A stretch of 64,000 nucleotides of DNA from Bradyrhizobium jicamae (lineage in GTDB: Bacteria; Pseudomonadota; Alphaproteobacteria; Rhizobiales; Xanthobacteraceae): the NCBI RefSeq assembly GCF_018130215.1, contig NZ_JAFCKQ010000014.1, positions 62,001 to 126,000 on the forward strand, written 5' to 3'. Shown piece after piece: positions 40,573 to 48,767 of the stretch. A program made the position numbers and the translations under genes. The notes under the pieces are model-generated. The model saw only the letters and a program-made list of their open reading frames with translations. It searched no databases and was not told the origin of the DNA. Position 1 is the stretch's first letter. Every line of letters begins with the position of its first letter.

Positions 40573-43047
40573 TCAGAACTGACCTTCTTCTTCTCCGACC
40601 AGGATTTCACGTTTTCCGGCGTGATTCGCCGGACCGACGATGCCTTCCAGTTCCATCCGCTCCATCAGCGACGCGGCGCGGTTATAGCCGATTTGCAGCC
40701 GGCGCTGAATGTAGGACGTCGACGCCTTGCGGTCGCGCTTGACGATCGCAACCGCCTGCGCGAACAGGTCGCCGCCGCCGTCTCCGCCCATGCCGGTGGC
40801 ATCGAACACCGCGCCGTCCTCGTCGGTCGGCTCTTCCGCGGTGACCGCTTCGAGATATTCCGGTGCGCCTTGCGTCTTCAAATGGCGCACCACCTTCTCG
40901 ACTTCCTCGTCGGAAGCGAACGGGCCGTGCACACGGCTGATACGGCCGCCGCCAGCCATGTAGAGCATGTCGCCCTGGCCGAGCAGCTGCTCGGCACCCA
41001 TCTCGCCGAGAATGGTGCGGCTGTCGATCTTCGACGTCACCTGGAAGGCGATGCGGGTCGGGAAGTTCGCCTTGATCGTGCCGGTGATGACGTCGACCGA
41101 GGGACGCTGCGTCGCGAGTATCACGTGCAGGCCTGCGGCACGCGCCATCTGCGCGAGGCGCTGCACCGCGCCCTCGATGTCCTTGCCGGCGACCATCATC
41201 AGGTCGGCCATCTCGTCGACGATGATGACGATGTAGGGCAGCGGCTCGAGATCGAGCTTCTCTTCCTCGTAGATCGCCTTGCCGGTCTCCTTGTCGAAGC
41301 CGGTATGGACGGTGCGCGTCAGCTCCTCGCCCTTGCCCTTGGCCTCGACGAGGCGCGCATTGTAGCCGTCGATGTTGCGCACGCCGAGCTTGGCCATCCG
41401 CTTGTAGCGCTCCTCCATCTCGCGCACGGCCCATTTCAGCGCGACGACGGCCTTCTTCGGATCGGTGACGACGGGCGTCAACAGGTGCGGAATGCCGTCA
41501 TAGACCGACAGTTCGAGCATCTTCGGATCGACCATGATCAGGCGGCACTGATCGGGGCGCAGCCGGTAGACCAGGCTGAGGATCATGGTGTTGATCGCCA
41601 CCGATTTGCCGGAGCCGGTGGTACCGGCGATCAGCATGTGCGGCGTGCGCGCGAGATCGATGATGACGGGGTCGCCGCCGATGGTCTTGCCGAGGCAGAG
41701 CGGCAGCTTGGCCACCGACTCGGTGCTTTCCTTCGCGACCAGCAGCTCGCGCAGATAGACCTTCTCGCGATGCGCGTTCGGCAGCTCGATGCCGATCGCA
41801 TTGCGGCCGGCCACGACGGCGACACGCGCCGACAGCGCGCTCATCGAGCGCGCGATGTCGTCGGACAGTCCGATCACGCGCGACGATTTGATGCCGGGGG
41901 CGGGCTCGAGCTCGTACAGCGTGACGACCGGGCCGGGATTGGCCTTGACGATCTCGCCGCGCACGCCGAAATCCTGCAGCACGCCTTCGAGCGCGCGCGA
42001 ATTGGCCTCCAGCTCCGCCTTGCTCAGCGGCTGACGATCGCTTGCCTTCGGCGCGGTCAGCACCGAGACCGACGGCAGCTCGAACCTGTCGGAGGACTTC
42101 TTCTTGACGCGCGGTTCCGCCTTCTTGCGCGGCGCGCGGGCGACGGGAGCTTCCTCTTCCTCCTCGTCATCATCATCGTCGATGTCTTCCGCAGGCTCGT
42201 GTGCGTCGTCATCGTCTTCGGCGTGGGGCGCGATCGACGGCGCGGCGCGGCCGCCACCGATATTCGGCTCCTGGCGCTCGAAGGCCCCAGCGCGGCCCTG
42301 CGGCGCGCTCGACACCAGCGACTTATACGCGGTCGCAAACAGCCAGCCGAGCCGCGCCTTGGCGCTCATCAGCGCATGGAACAGCCAGCCCAGCGAGACC
42401 GAACTGCGATCGTCGTCTGTTTCCTCGACGAACGGCTCGTCCTCGTCCGATATGGACGCCAGCTCCGGCTCGCTTTCCTTGGCGCCCCAGCCGGAGGCGA
42501 ACAGGAAAGTCACCGTCATCGCCGAAAACAGGATGATGCCGAGCACGAAGCGATAGAAGAAGCCGGGCGGCCCAAGCACGACGGCCGGCGCGCGCACCAG
42601 CGCATCGCCGACCACGCCGCCGAGCCCGGTCGGCAGCGGCCAGGCGGTGTTGTGCGGCCAGCAGCTGGCAAAGCCCGCCGCGATCACGGTGCAGAGGATC
42701 CAGCAGCCCAGCCGCAGCGCCTCGCGATCGAAGGGGCGGTGCGTCAGCATCCGCCAGCCCCACACTGCGACCGGCAGGATCAGCATGATGGCGCCGAGAC
42801 CGAGGATCTGCATCAACAGGTCGGCGCCGATCGCGCCGGGATAGCCGAGCACATTGCGGATCGCGCGCGAGGTGGCGTGGCTCAGCGAGGGATCCTGCAC
42901 CGACCAGGTCATCAGCGCGGCGGCGAGGATGCCGGCAAGCGCGATCAGGCCGAGCCCCATGAGCTCGCGTAACCGCCGCGCCAGCGACTCGCGGAGCGAG
43001 TGCGGCAGATGGCCGACCAGGGGAATGACACGTTCGATCGCTGGCAT
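40573..43047 (-). CDS. ftsK: DNA translocase FtsK
   Basis: Septal DNA pump that resolves chromosome dimers and clears DNA. It has 824 residues from the ATG at 43047 (MPAIERVIPLVGHLPHS). Four N-terminal membrane helices lie at about 30-200. A linker with an acidic run (EDIDDDDDEEEEEAPVARAP) leads to alpha/beta motor domains. Walker A is IAGTTGSGKSVAINTMILSL, Walker B YIVIIVDEMADLMM. The C-terminal gamma winged helix (DLFAQAVAIVKRDRKASTSY, RRLQIGYNRAASLMERM) reads KOPS polarity. A TTG two codons upstream is possible. It precedes the LolA-like gene. Confidence 0.97.
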   Translation of the reverse strand: MPAIERVIPLVGHLPHSLRESLARRLRELMGLGLIALAGILAAALMTWSVQDPSLSHATSRAIRNVLGYPGAIGADLLMQILGLGAIMLILPVAVWGWRMLTHRPFDREALRLGCWILCTVIAAGFASCWPHNTAWPLPTGLGGVVGDALVRAPAVVLGPPGFFYRFVLGIILFSAMTVTFLFASGWGAKESEPELASISDEDEPFVEETDDDRSSVSLGWLFHALMSAKARLGWLFATAYKSLVSSAPQGRAGAFERQEPNIGGGRAAPSIAPHAEDDDDAHEPAEDIDDDDDEEEEEAPVARAPRKKAEPRVKKKSSDRFELPSVSVLTAPKASDRQPLSKAELEANSRALEGVLQDFGVRGEIVKANPGPVVTLYELEPAPGIKSSRVIGLSDDIARSMSALSARVAVVAGRNAIGIELPNAHREKVYLRELLVAKESTESVAKLPLCLGKTIGGDPVIIDLARTPHMLIAGTTGSGKSVAINTMILSLVYRLRPDQCRLIMVDPKMLELSVYDGIPHLLTPVVTDPKKAVVALKWAVREMEERYKRMAKLGVRNIDGYNARLVEAKGKGEELTRTVHTGFDKETGKAIYEEEKLDLEPLPYIVIIVDEMADLMMVAGKDIEGAVQRLAQMARAAGLHVILATQRPSVDVITGTIKANFPTRIAFQVTSKIDSRTILGEMGAEQLLGQGDMLYMAGGGRISRVHGPFASDEEVEKVVRHLKTQGAPEYLEAVTAEEPTDEDGAVFDATGMGGDGGGDLFAQAVAIVKRDRKASTSYIQRRLQIGYNRAASLMERMELEGIVGPANHAGKREILVGEEEGQF

Positions 43048-43069
43048 GCTCAATCTTCGCGCTTGGCGA

Positions 43070-44296
43070 TTAACCCAGGGTTTCGACCAGCCGGTGCATG
43101 GCCTCGGCCGTTGATTGACTGTCGGAGACGAGCGCGAGGCGAATATAGCCCGCGCCCGGATTGGAACCGTCGGCCTGCTCGCGTGCCAGGTAGCTGCCGG
43201 GGATCACCCGTACACCGGCGTCGCGATAGAGCCTGATGGAAGCGGCTTCGTCGCCGCCGCGGTCGGAGACGTCGAGCCAGACGCAGAAACCGCCGGCGGG
43301 CCGCTTGTAGCCGTAGCGGTTGCCGAGGATCTGGTCGGCGAAATCGAACTTGACCCGGTAGAGCCTGCGATTCTCCTCGACATGCGCTTCGTCGCTGTAG
43401 GCGGCGACCGCGACGTGCTGCAGCGGTACCGGCACCTGTGGCGCGGCGACATTGCGCAGCTCGTGGAAGGCGGCCAGAAACGTCTTGTCGCCGGCGGCGA
43501 ACCCGACCCGCATGCCGGGCAGGTTGGAGCGCTTCGACAGCGACTGGAACGCGACCACGTTGGTGAAGTCGGGCCCGGCGCATTCCAGCGCGCTGCCCGG
43601 CGCTTCGCGGGTGTAGATCTCCGAATAGCACTCGTCCGAGAGGATCATGAAGCCGTAGCGGTCGGCGAGCTGCTTCAGCCGCGTGAAGTATTCACGCGAG
43701 GCGACCGAGCCTTGCGGGTTGGCGGGCGAGGCGATGAAGAACGCGACCGTGCGCGCCAGCGTCGCCTCGTCGATCGAATCGAGGTCGGGCAGGAAGCCGT
43801 TGGCGAGCGTGGTCGGCAGATAGATCTGCTCGCAGCCGGCGGCGCGGGCACCGGCGCCATAGGCCGGATAGAACGGGTTCGGCATCAGGATCGCGGGCCG
43901 GCCCTTGCGCGGGGCGACGTAGCGGGCAGCGGTGATCGCGGCGAAGAACAGCCCCTCGCGGCTGCCGTTCAGCACCATGACCTCGCTCTCCGGATCGACC
44001 GGGCGGGCCAGCTGGAACCGGCTCGACAGCCAGGCCGCGACCGCCCGGCGGAACGGCTCGATGCCCTTGGCGATCGGATAGCGGCCGAATTCGGCAGTAT
44101 GTCCTGCAAGGACCGGCCCGACGAAATCGGGCACGGGGTGCTGTGGCTCGCCCAACGACAGCGTAATCAATGGCTTGGCCGGCTGATAGGGAGCCAGCAG
44201 CTCGGTTGTGCGCAGGAACGGCGAGCGCTCGGCCTGGCCGGCGGATGCGAGGTTGCCGGCGCCCAGCGCCGCGCCGGATGAGGCGGTCATTGCCAT
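43070..44296 (-). CDS. Class I PLP-dependent aminotransferase (DapC-like)
   Basis: 408 residues starting at the ATG at 44296 (MAMTASSGAALGAGNLASAG). Fold-type I features: LITLSLGEPQHPVPDFV, YPIAKGIEPFRRAVAAWLSSR, LNGSREGLFFAAITAAR, and the PLP-lysine segment FQSLSKRSNLPGMRVGFAAG near residue 250. NPQGSVASREYF and LSDECYSEIYT support substrate and Asp/Tyr contacts. The closest family I recall is N-succinyldiaminopimelate aminotransferase (DapC), so a role in lysine/peptidoglycan synthesis is plausible. It is 22 bases upstream of ftsK, likely cotranscribed. Confidence 0.92.
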   Translation of the reverse strand: MAMTASSGAALGAGNLASAGQAERSPFLRTTELLAPYQPAKPLITLSLGEPQHPVPDFVGPVLAGHTAEFGRYPIAKGIEPFRRAVAAWLSSRFQLARPVDPESEVMVLNGSREGLFFAAITAARYVAPRKGRPAILMPNPFYPAYGAGARAAGCEQIYLPTTLANGFLPDLDSIDEATLARTVAFFIASPANPQGSVASREYFTRLKQLADRYGFMILSDECYSEIYTREAPGSALECAGPDFTNVVAFQSLSKRSNLPGMRVGFAAGDKTFLAAFHELRNVAAPQVPVPLQHVAVAAYSDEAHVEENRRLYRVKFDFADQILGNRYGYKRPAGGFCVWLDVSDRGGDEAASIRLYRDAGVRVIPGSYLAREQADGSNPGAGYIRLALVSDSQSTAEAMHRLVETLG

Positions 44297-44600
44297 GGTT
44301 GAAACGCCAGCACTTTCACTGCGGTCGGGGATGGGAAGATTCGACCGTAAACCGATCAAATCACCATAGATAGGGCGAGGTTAAGACGCGATTAACCATC
44401 GGCCCCGGGGTGGCGATCCGCGAGGACGTCCGGGCTACGCGTCGTGGTTCCGGGGTTGCTTGCGCCCCATGCCGGATCCCGTAGCCCGGATGAAGCGAAG
44501 CGAAATCCGGGACAGGCCTATCCGATGATGGAGCGCCCCCGGATTGCGCTGCGCTCCATCCGGGCTACACGCTTCGTTCGCTCGCTCGCTCGCTCTCTAC
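44297..44600. other. Intergenic region with a palindromic repeat
   Basis: 304 bases upstream of the aminotransferase gene and downstream of the GFA gene. Besides the repeat at 44481-44568, a CGCT tetranucleotide run occurs at about 44578-44598. The aminotransferase promoter should lie near 44297-44400. No gene was found. Confidence 0.55.
44481..44568. repeat. Dispersed palindromic repeat (GTAGCCCGGATG family)
   Basis: GTAGCCCGGATG (44481-44492) pairs perfectly with CATCCGGGCTAC (44557-44568), with inner GAAATCCGGG / CCCGGATTGC pairing. This GTAGCCCGGATGAAGCGAAG pattern is a widespread Rhizobiales intergenic repeat. Confidence 0.75.
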
Positions 44601-45005
44601 CTACCGCCCCGGCAACTTCTCGAAAGCCGGCTTGCCTTCGAGCACGTGGTGGAAGGCCTGCTTGTCGCAGGTGTATATGGTCAGTTGCGGGGTGAATATC
44701 GAAGGATCGTCGAAGGTGCCGACCTTCAGGATCGCGGCGGGCAGGCCGGGCGACCTGGTCACCAGATGCGTTCCACATTCCGGGCAGAATTCGCGCGTCA
44801 CGGCGCGTGCGAGGTCCTTGCGCGTGTATTGCTTGGGCTGGCTTGCGGTGTATTTGAAGCCCGCGACCGGCATCGCCATGAACATGTTCGGGCCGCCGCC
44901 GCTGATGTACTGGCATTCGCGGCACAGGCATTGCGCCGCCATCATCGGCTCGCCCTCGGCCTGGTAGCGAACCTGGCCGCAATAGCATCCGCCTTCGAGC
45001 TTCAT
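44601..45005 (-). CDS. GFA/CENP-V domain protein
   Basis: 134 residues with the zinc-binding Cys pattern of glutathione-dependent formaldehyde-activating (GFA) enzymes: GGCYCGQVRYQAEGEP near residue 5, CLCRECQYISGG near residue 26 and FCPECGTHLVTRSPG near residue 73. Family members bind two zinc ions. Most are poorly characterised, and few truly react with S-hydroxymethylglutathione. It is an isolated leftward gene. No formaldehyde genes are nearby, so a detoxification role is unproven. Confidence 0.92.
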   Translation of the reverse strand: MKLEGGCYCGQVRYQAEGEPMMAAQCLCRECQYISGGGPNMFMAMPVAGFKYTASQPKQYTRKDLARAVTREFCPECGTHLVTRSPGLPAAILKVGTFDDPSIFTPQLTIYTCDKQAFHHVLEGKPAFEKLPGR

Positions 45006-45081
45006 GACGTCCTCCCTTTTATTGGTTTGGCATGCCGCTCCGCGATGGCAGGCCTTCCCGACATTATTTTCTCATGAAGGC

Positions 45082-45117
45082 GAAAAAGAAAGGGGCTCCA
45101 ACTTGCGCTGGAGCCCC
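45082..45117 (-). terminator. Intrinsic terminator of the glnK-amt operon (first copy)
   Basis: GGGGCTCCA (45092-45100) and TGGAGCCCC (45109-45117) form a perfect nine-base-pair stem with an eight-base loop. On the minus strand it is followed by TTTCTTTTTC (45091-45082). It lies downstream of the amt stop and between amt and the GFA gene. Confidence 0.85.
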
Positions 45118-45200
45118 TCAACGGTCGGGGCATTGCCGGGTATGTGCCCGAACCGTAGTTCTGGACCTGGCGCCGGAGGGAGCCAGAGTCCCGGGAGAGA

Positions 45201-46649
45201 TCACATGTTGTAGGCGCGCTCCGTGTGCTCGGTGATGTCGAGGCCTTCACGCTCGGTCTCGACGTTGGCGCGCAGGCCGACGATCACGTCGACGACCTTG
45301 TAGAGGATCGCCGAACCGATGCCCGACACGACCAGCGTGGTGCAGACGGCCTTGCACTGCGACAGCATCTGTGCGGCGAAGTCGTAGTCGGCGACCTTCG
45401 GCGGGATCGCGGTGTAGTCGATGATGCCGGCACCACCGAGCGCCGGGTTGACCAGGATGCCGGTGCCGAGCGCGCCGATGATGCCGCCGACGCAGTGGAC
45501 GCCGAACACATCGAGCGAGTCGTCATAGCCGAGCGCGTTCTTCACGACGGTGCAGAAGAACAGGCAGACCACGCCGACCACGAGGCCGAGCACGATTGCG
45601 CCCATCGGACCGGAGTAGCCGGCCGCCGGGGTCACCGCGACGAGGCCCGCGACCGCGCCGGACAGCGCGCCGAGCAGCGAGGGATGACCCTTGACGATCC
45701 ATTCCGCGAACATCCAGGCCAGCGCCGCCGCGGCCGTCGCCACGAAGGAGTTGGTCATGGCGAGCGCAGCGCCGCCATTGGCTTCGAGGTTGGAACCGGC
45801 GTTGAAGCCGAACCAGCCGACCCAGAGCAGCGAGGCGCCGATCATGGTCATGGTCAGCGAGTGCGGAGCCATCAGCTCCTTGCCGTAGCCGGTGCGTTTG
45901 CCGATCAGCAGCGCGCCGACGAGACCGGCGATGCCCGCGTTGATGTGCACCACCGTGCCGCCGGCGAAGTCGATCGCGCCCTGCTTGAAGATCCAGCCGG
46001 CATCTGCGTTGACTTCATCGAGCTTGGCCTGCGCCGCGGTCTTGGCGGCACCGTCAGCCGCAGCTGCAAGAGCCTTGGCGGCGTCCTGGATCGCGTCCGG
46101 ACCGGCCCAGTACCAGACCATGTGCGCGATCGGGAAGTAGATCAGGGTGACCCAGAGCGGGATGAACAGCGCGATCGCCGCGAACTTCATGCGCTCGGCA
46201 AAGGCGCCGACGATGAGGGCGGGCGTGATCGCCGCGAAGGTCATCTGGAAGCAGACATAAACCAGCTCCGAGATGTTGGCATCGACCGAGAACGTCGCCG
46301 CCTTCGAGTCGGTCGTGACGCCCATCAGGAAGGCCTTGGAGAAGCCGCCGATGAAGTCGGAACCGCCGGTGAAGGCGAGGCTGTAGCCGTAGAGGGCCCA
46401 GATCACGGTGACGACGCAGACGGTGTAGAACACCTGCGCCAGCACCGAGAGCATGTTCTTGGAGCGGACCAGGCCGCCGTAGAACAGTGCGAGGCCCGGA
46501 ATGGTCATCAACAGCACCAGCACCGTCGATGTCAGCATCCAGGCATTGTCGCCCTTGTTGACGGTTGGCTCGGCGTGGGCGGCGGTGGCGGCGAGAACGC
46601 CGATTGCGAGGGCCGCCAGTCCCGCGCCATAGGGACGCTTGAACGTCAT
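45201..46649 (-). CDS. amt: Ammonium transporter (AmtB/Mep family), copy 1
   Basis: Trimeric ammonium channel. 482 residues with a signal-like N terminus (AALAIGVLAATAAHAEPT) and about eleven membrane helices. Twin pore histidines lie in VVHINAGIAGLVGAL near residue 230 and DVFGVHCVGGIIGALGTG near residue 395. NSFVATAAAALAWMFAEW and GHPSLLGALSGAVAGLVAVT are family segments. An insertion rich in Ala/Lys/Asp (AAADGAAKTAAQAKLDEVNA, about 197-216) lengthens a loop between helices. It follows glnK by 34 bases. GlnK would block the channel when nitrogen is sufficient. Confidence 0.96.
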   Translation of the reverse strand: MTFKRPYGAGLAALAIGVLAATAAHAEPTVNKGDNAWMLTSTVLVLLMTIPGLALFYGGLVRSKNMLSVLAQVFYTVCVVTVIWALYGYSLAFTGGSDFIGGFSKAFLMGVTTDSKAATFSVDANISELVYVCFQMTFAAITPALIVGAFAERMKFAAIALFIPLWVTLIYFPIAHMVWYWAGPDAIQDAAKALAAAADGAAKTAAQAKLDEVNADAGWIFKQGAIDFAGGTVVHINAGIAGLVGALLIGKRTGYGKELMAPHSLTMTMIGASLLWVGWFGFNAGSNLEANGGAALAMTNSFVATAAAALAWMFAEWIVKGHPSLLGALSGAVAGLVAVTPAAGYSGPMGAIVLGLVVGVVCLFFCTVVKNALGYDDSLDVFGVHCVGGIIGALGTGILVNPALGGAGIIDYTAIPPKVADYDFAAQMLSQCKAVCTTLVVSGIGSAILYKVVDVIVGLRANVETEREGLDITEHTERAYNM

Positions 46650-46683
46650 GTTGTTTTACTCCTGAGGTCGTAAAGGTTTGAAA

Positions 46684-47022
46684 TCAGAGGGCCGCGGCAT
46701 CGGCCTCGCCGGTGCGGATGCGCACCGCATGCTCGAGGCTGACGACGAAGATCTTGCCGTCACCGATCTGTCCGGTCTTGGCGGCTGAGGTGATGGCGTC
46801 GATGGTCTTGTCGACCTGATCGGAGCCGACTGCGACCTCGATCTTGATCTTCGGCAGGAAGCTCACGGCATATTCGGCGCCGCGGTAGATTTCCGTGTGG
46901 CCTTTCTGACGGCCGTAACCTTTGACTTCCGTCACCGTGAGTCCGTGAACGCCAATGGCGGTCAGGGCATCACGGACTTCCTCGAGCTTGAATGGCTTGA
47001 TGATCGCCATAACAATTTTCAT
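46684..47022 (-). CDS. glnK: PII nitrogen regulatory protein GlnK, copy 1
   Basis: 112-residue PII signal protein from the ATG at 47022 (MKIVMAIIKPFKLEEVRDAL). The T-loop (EVKGYGRQKGHTEIYRGAEY) has Tyr51, the uridylylation site, and the B-loop TGQIGDGKIFV binds ATP. The C-terminal VRIRTGEADAAAL completes the fold. In an amt operon it should dock on the ammonium channel. It lies upstream of amt and downstream of a sigma-54-like promoter, consistent with NtrC control. Confidence 0.96.
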   Translation of the reverse strand: MKIVMAIIKPFKLEEVRDALTAIGVHGLTVTEVKGYGRQKGHTEIYRGAEYAVSFLPKIKIEVAVGSDQVDKTIDAITSAAKTGQIGDGKIFVVSLEHAVRIRTGEADAAAL

Positions 47023-47365
47023 GAGTCCTATCCCCGCTTGGGCCCGGCGCAACGAACACCGGGAGATTTGCGACTGAGATCCACCCACCACGCGGAGAAC
47101 TTCCACAACGCGGGCACAGCCGGGACCCTTAGAATCAAATGCCGTGCCAGATCGGCCGCCTCGGCTAATGGATTATGAATCCGGACCTTTTCCCGCCTTG
47201 CGGGAGGCCTTCGCAGCTGCGACATCCTGGCGCGCCTAAAATATGGTCACGTCTGATTAAAACGCGAGCGCGACAGACTCCGGACACAATCGTGCCCAGA
47301 GCAGTGGCAAAGAAGAGGTAATTAGATAATGGTCGGGACTCGTGCCCCGGCGCGACGACGCCGAC
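47023..47365. other. Gap between clpP and glnK copy 1
   Basis: 343 bases. The right portion is the 3' side of clpP (its leftward frame stops at 47366). The left portion holds the glnK leader and the sigma-54 candidate described separately. No other gene was found. Confidence 0.55.
47134..47150 (-). promoter_or_regulatory. Candidate sigma-54 (RpoN) promoter for glnK-amt copy 1
   Basis: On the minus strand the sequence is CTGGCACGGCATTTGAT. This fits the -24/-12 consensus YTGGCACGrNNNTTGCW at all but the C of TTGCW (A here). It lies 112 bases upstream of the glnK start, so nitrogen-limitation activation by NtrC is likely. The C-to-A change at -12 weakens it. Confidence 0.55.
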
Positions 47366-47971
47366 CTATTGGGCAGCGTCGCGCACCGTGAGGACCCTGT
47401 CGATCAGGCCCCATTCGCGCGCCTGCTGCGCGCTCATGAAATGATCGCGGTCGAGCGTGCGCTCCACGTCCGCTTCGGAGTGTCCGCAATGCTGCGCATA
47501 GAGCCGGATGATGCGCCGCTTGGTCTCCTGCATTTCGGTGGCATGGATCAGGATGTCGGTCGCCTGGCCCTGGAAGCCGCCGAGCGGCTGATGCACGTGA
47601 AGGCTGGCGTTGGGAAGGGCGGCGCGGTGCCCGGGCTCGCCGGCCATCAGCAGGAACGACCCCATGGAGCGCGCGGTGCCCATGCACAGCGTATGTACCG
47701 GCGCCTTGATGAACTGCATGGTGTCGTACATCGCGAGCCCGCTGGTGACCACGCCGCCATAGGAGTTGATGTAGAGGTTGATCGGCTTGTTCGGGTTGTC
47801 GGCCTCGAGGAACAGCAGCTGCGCGCAGACGAGCCCGGACATGGCGTCATTGACTTCGCCGTTCAGGAAGATGATGCGTTCGCGCAGAAGCCTCGAATAG
47901 ATGTCGAACGAGCGTTCGCCGCGGCTGGATTGCTCAACGACCATGGGGACGAGCTGCATCATGTCGCGCAT
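47366..47971 (-). CDS. ClpP-type serine protease, paralogue
   Basis: 201-residue ClpP-fold peptidase: RLLRERIIFLNGEVNDAM, the catalytic Ser in TLCMGTARSMGSFLLMAGEP (Ser near residue 103), His in LHVHQPLGGFQGQATDI and Asp in ERTLDRDHFMSAQQA. The usual GQAASMG around the Ser is GTARSMG, with Q to T and A to R changes, so it may have altered substrate or partner preference. It lies alone between two ammonium modules, not next to clpX or tig. It may be a second ClpP; the main clpP-clpX would be elsewhere. Confidence 0.9.
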   Translation of the reverse strand: MRDMMQLVPMVVEQSSRGERSFDIYSRLLRERIIFLNGEVNDAMSGLVCAQLLFLEADNPNKPINLYINSYGGVVTSGLAMYDTMQFIKAPVHTLCMGTARSMGSFLLMAGEPGHRAALPNASLHVHQPLGGFQGQATDILIHATEMQETKRRIIRLYAQHCGHSEADVERTLDRDHFMSAQQAREWGLIDRVLTVRDAAQ

Positions 47972-48008
47972 CGGCGACCTCCGTTTCAGCAGGGGAGGAA
48001 ACTGATTG

Positions 48009-48365
48009 TCAGGCCGCGCGCATCAGGGCGCGACCGTTGGTGTTGGCCGCCTGCGGCAGCTTTCGTCGTTCGTCGCGCGCGTCCTGAATGATGCGAAAGC
48101 GGGTGCCGCCGGCCTCGTTCGGTTCGATCCGGAAGGTGACGTGGCTCTCGCGAAACGGTGGCTCGGGATCGCGCAGCCGATAGCGCACCTCTTCGCCCGG
48201 CACCGACGATTCGGGCTCGGCTGCGGCGAGGTCGGCATCGGGAAGCCAGCGCTCGCGAAGCGCGGGAATGGTGACGGCGCGCCAGACTTTGTCGGGCGGT
48301 GCATCGAGGTCGTATTCAAGCACCAGGGCCGCGTCGGCGTGATCAGGCTTGATTGCGTCGCTCAT
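48009..48365 (-). CDS. SRPBCC (AHSA1-type) domain protein
   Basis: 118 residues from the ATG at 48365 (MSDAIKPDHADAALVLEYDL). The helix-grip features DAPPDKVWRAVTIPALRERWLP and VTFRIEPNEAGGTRFRIIQ are typical of the AHSA1/START-like fold that binds hydrophobic ligands or acts as an Hsp90 co-chaperone relative. Its ATG overlaps the ArsR-type gene stop (ATGA). Pairing of an ArsR regulator with an SRPBCC protein is common. Ligand unknown. Confidence 0.9.
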   Translation of the reverse strand: MSDAIKPDHADAALVLEYDLDAPPDKVWRAVTIPALRERWLPDADLAAAEPESSVPGEEVRYRLRDPEPPFRESHVTFRIEPNEAGGTRFRIIQDARDERRKLPQAANTNGRALMRAA

Positions 48366-48676
48366 TGATCCATGTCCTTCAGCAGGTCGGCGAGCGCTTC
48401 GATGCGCTTCGGCCAGTAGGCGCGGTAGCGCGCAAGCCATGTCCCGATGCTGGCGATACCGTCCGGGTCGACCTCGTAGTTGACAAAGCGGCCCTGTCGC
48501 TGTTCGCGCACGAGCCCGGCCCCGCGCAGCACCGCGAGATGCTGCGACATCGCCGGCTGGCTGATCTCCATTCCGTCGCGCAAGGCGCTGGCGTTCAGGC
48601 TGCCGCCGGCGAGCTTCTCAAAGACCTTTCGGCGGGTCGGGTCGGCCAGCGCCTTGAAGATGTCGGTTTCGATCAT
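48362..48676 (-). CDS. ArsR-family transcriptional regulator
   Basis: 104-residue winged-helix regulator: METD-like start (MIETDIFKALADPTRRKVFE), recognition helix in SQPAMSQHLAVLRGAGLV near residue 40, then the wing REQRQGRFVNYEV. The metal-binding ELCVC motif of classic ArsR/SmtB is not seen (AGLVRE follows), so it probably responds to something other than arsenite or zinc. Its stop and the SRPBCC start overlap, so it likely controls that pair. Confidence 0.92.
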   Translation of the reverse strand: MIETDIFKALADPTRRKVFEKLAGGSLNASALRDGMEISQPAMSQHLAVLRGAGLVREQRQGRFVNYEVDPDGIASIGTWLARYRAYWPKRIEALADLLKDMDQ

Positions 48677-48767
48677 GTCGACACATAAGCACGTGCTTAT
48701 GTGTTGCGCAAGCCCGAAGCGACGCGAAGGTTGGCCGTCGTCGCGAAACAGCCCGGCACAAGGCGCT

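Noticed and set aside
40621..42972. 783-residue frame opposite ftsK
   Set aside because: Antisense shadow created by GC-rich third positions; ftsK motifs are intact on the other strand.
44578..44598. CGCT tandem run as a phase-variation tract
   Set aside because: Only about five units in an intergenic region with no gene or clear promoter affected; likely part of repeat debris.
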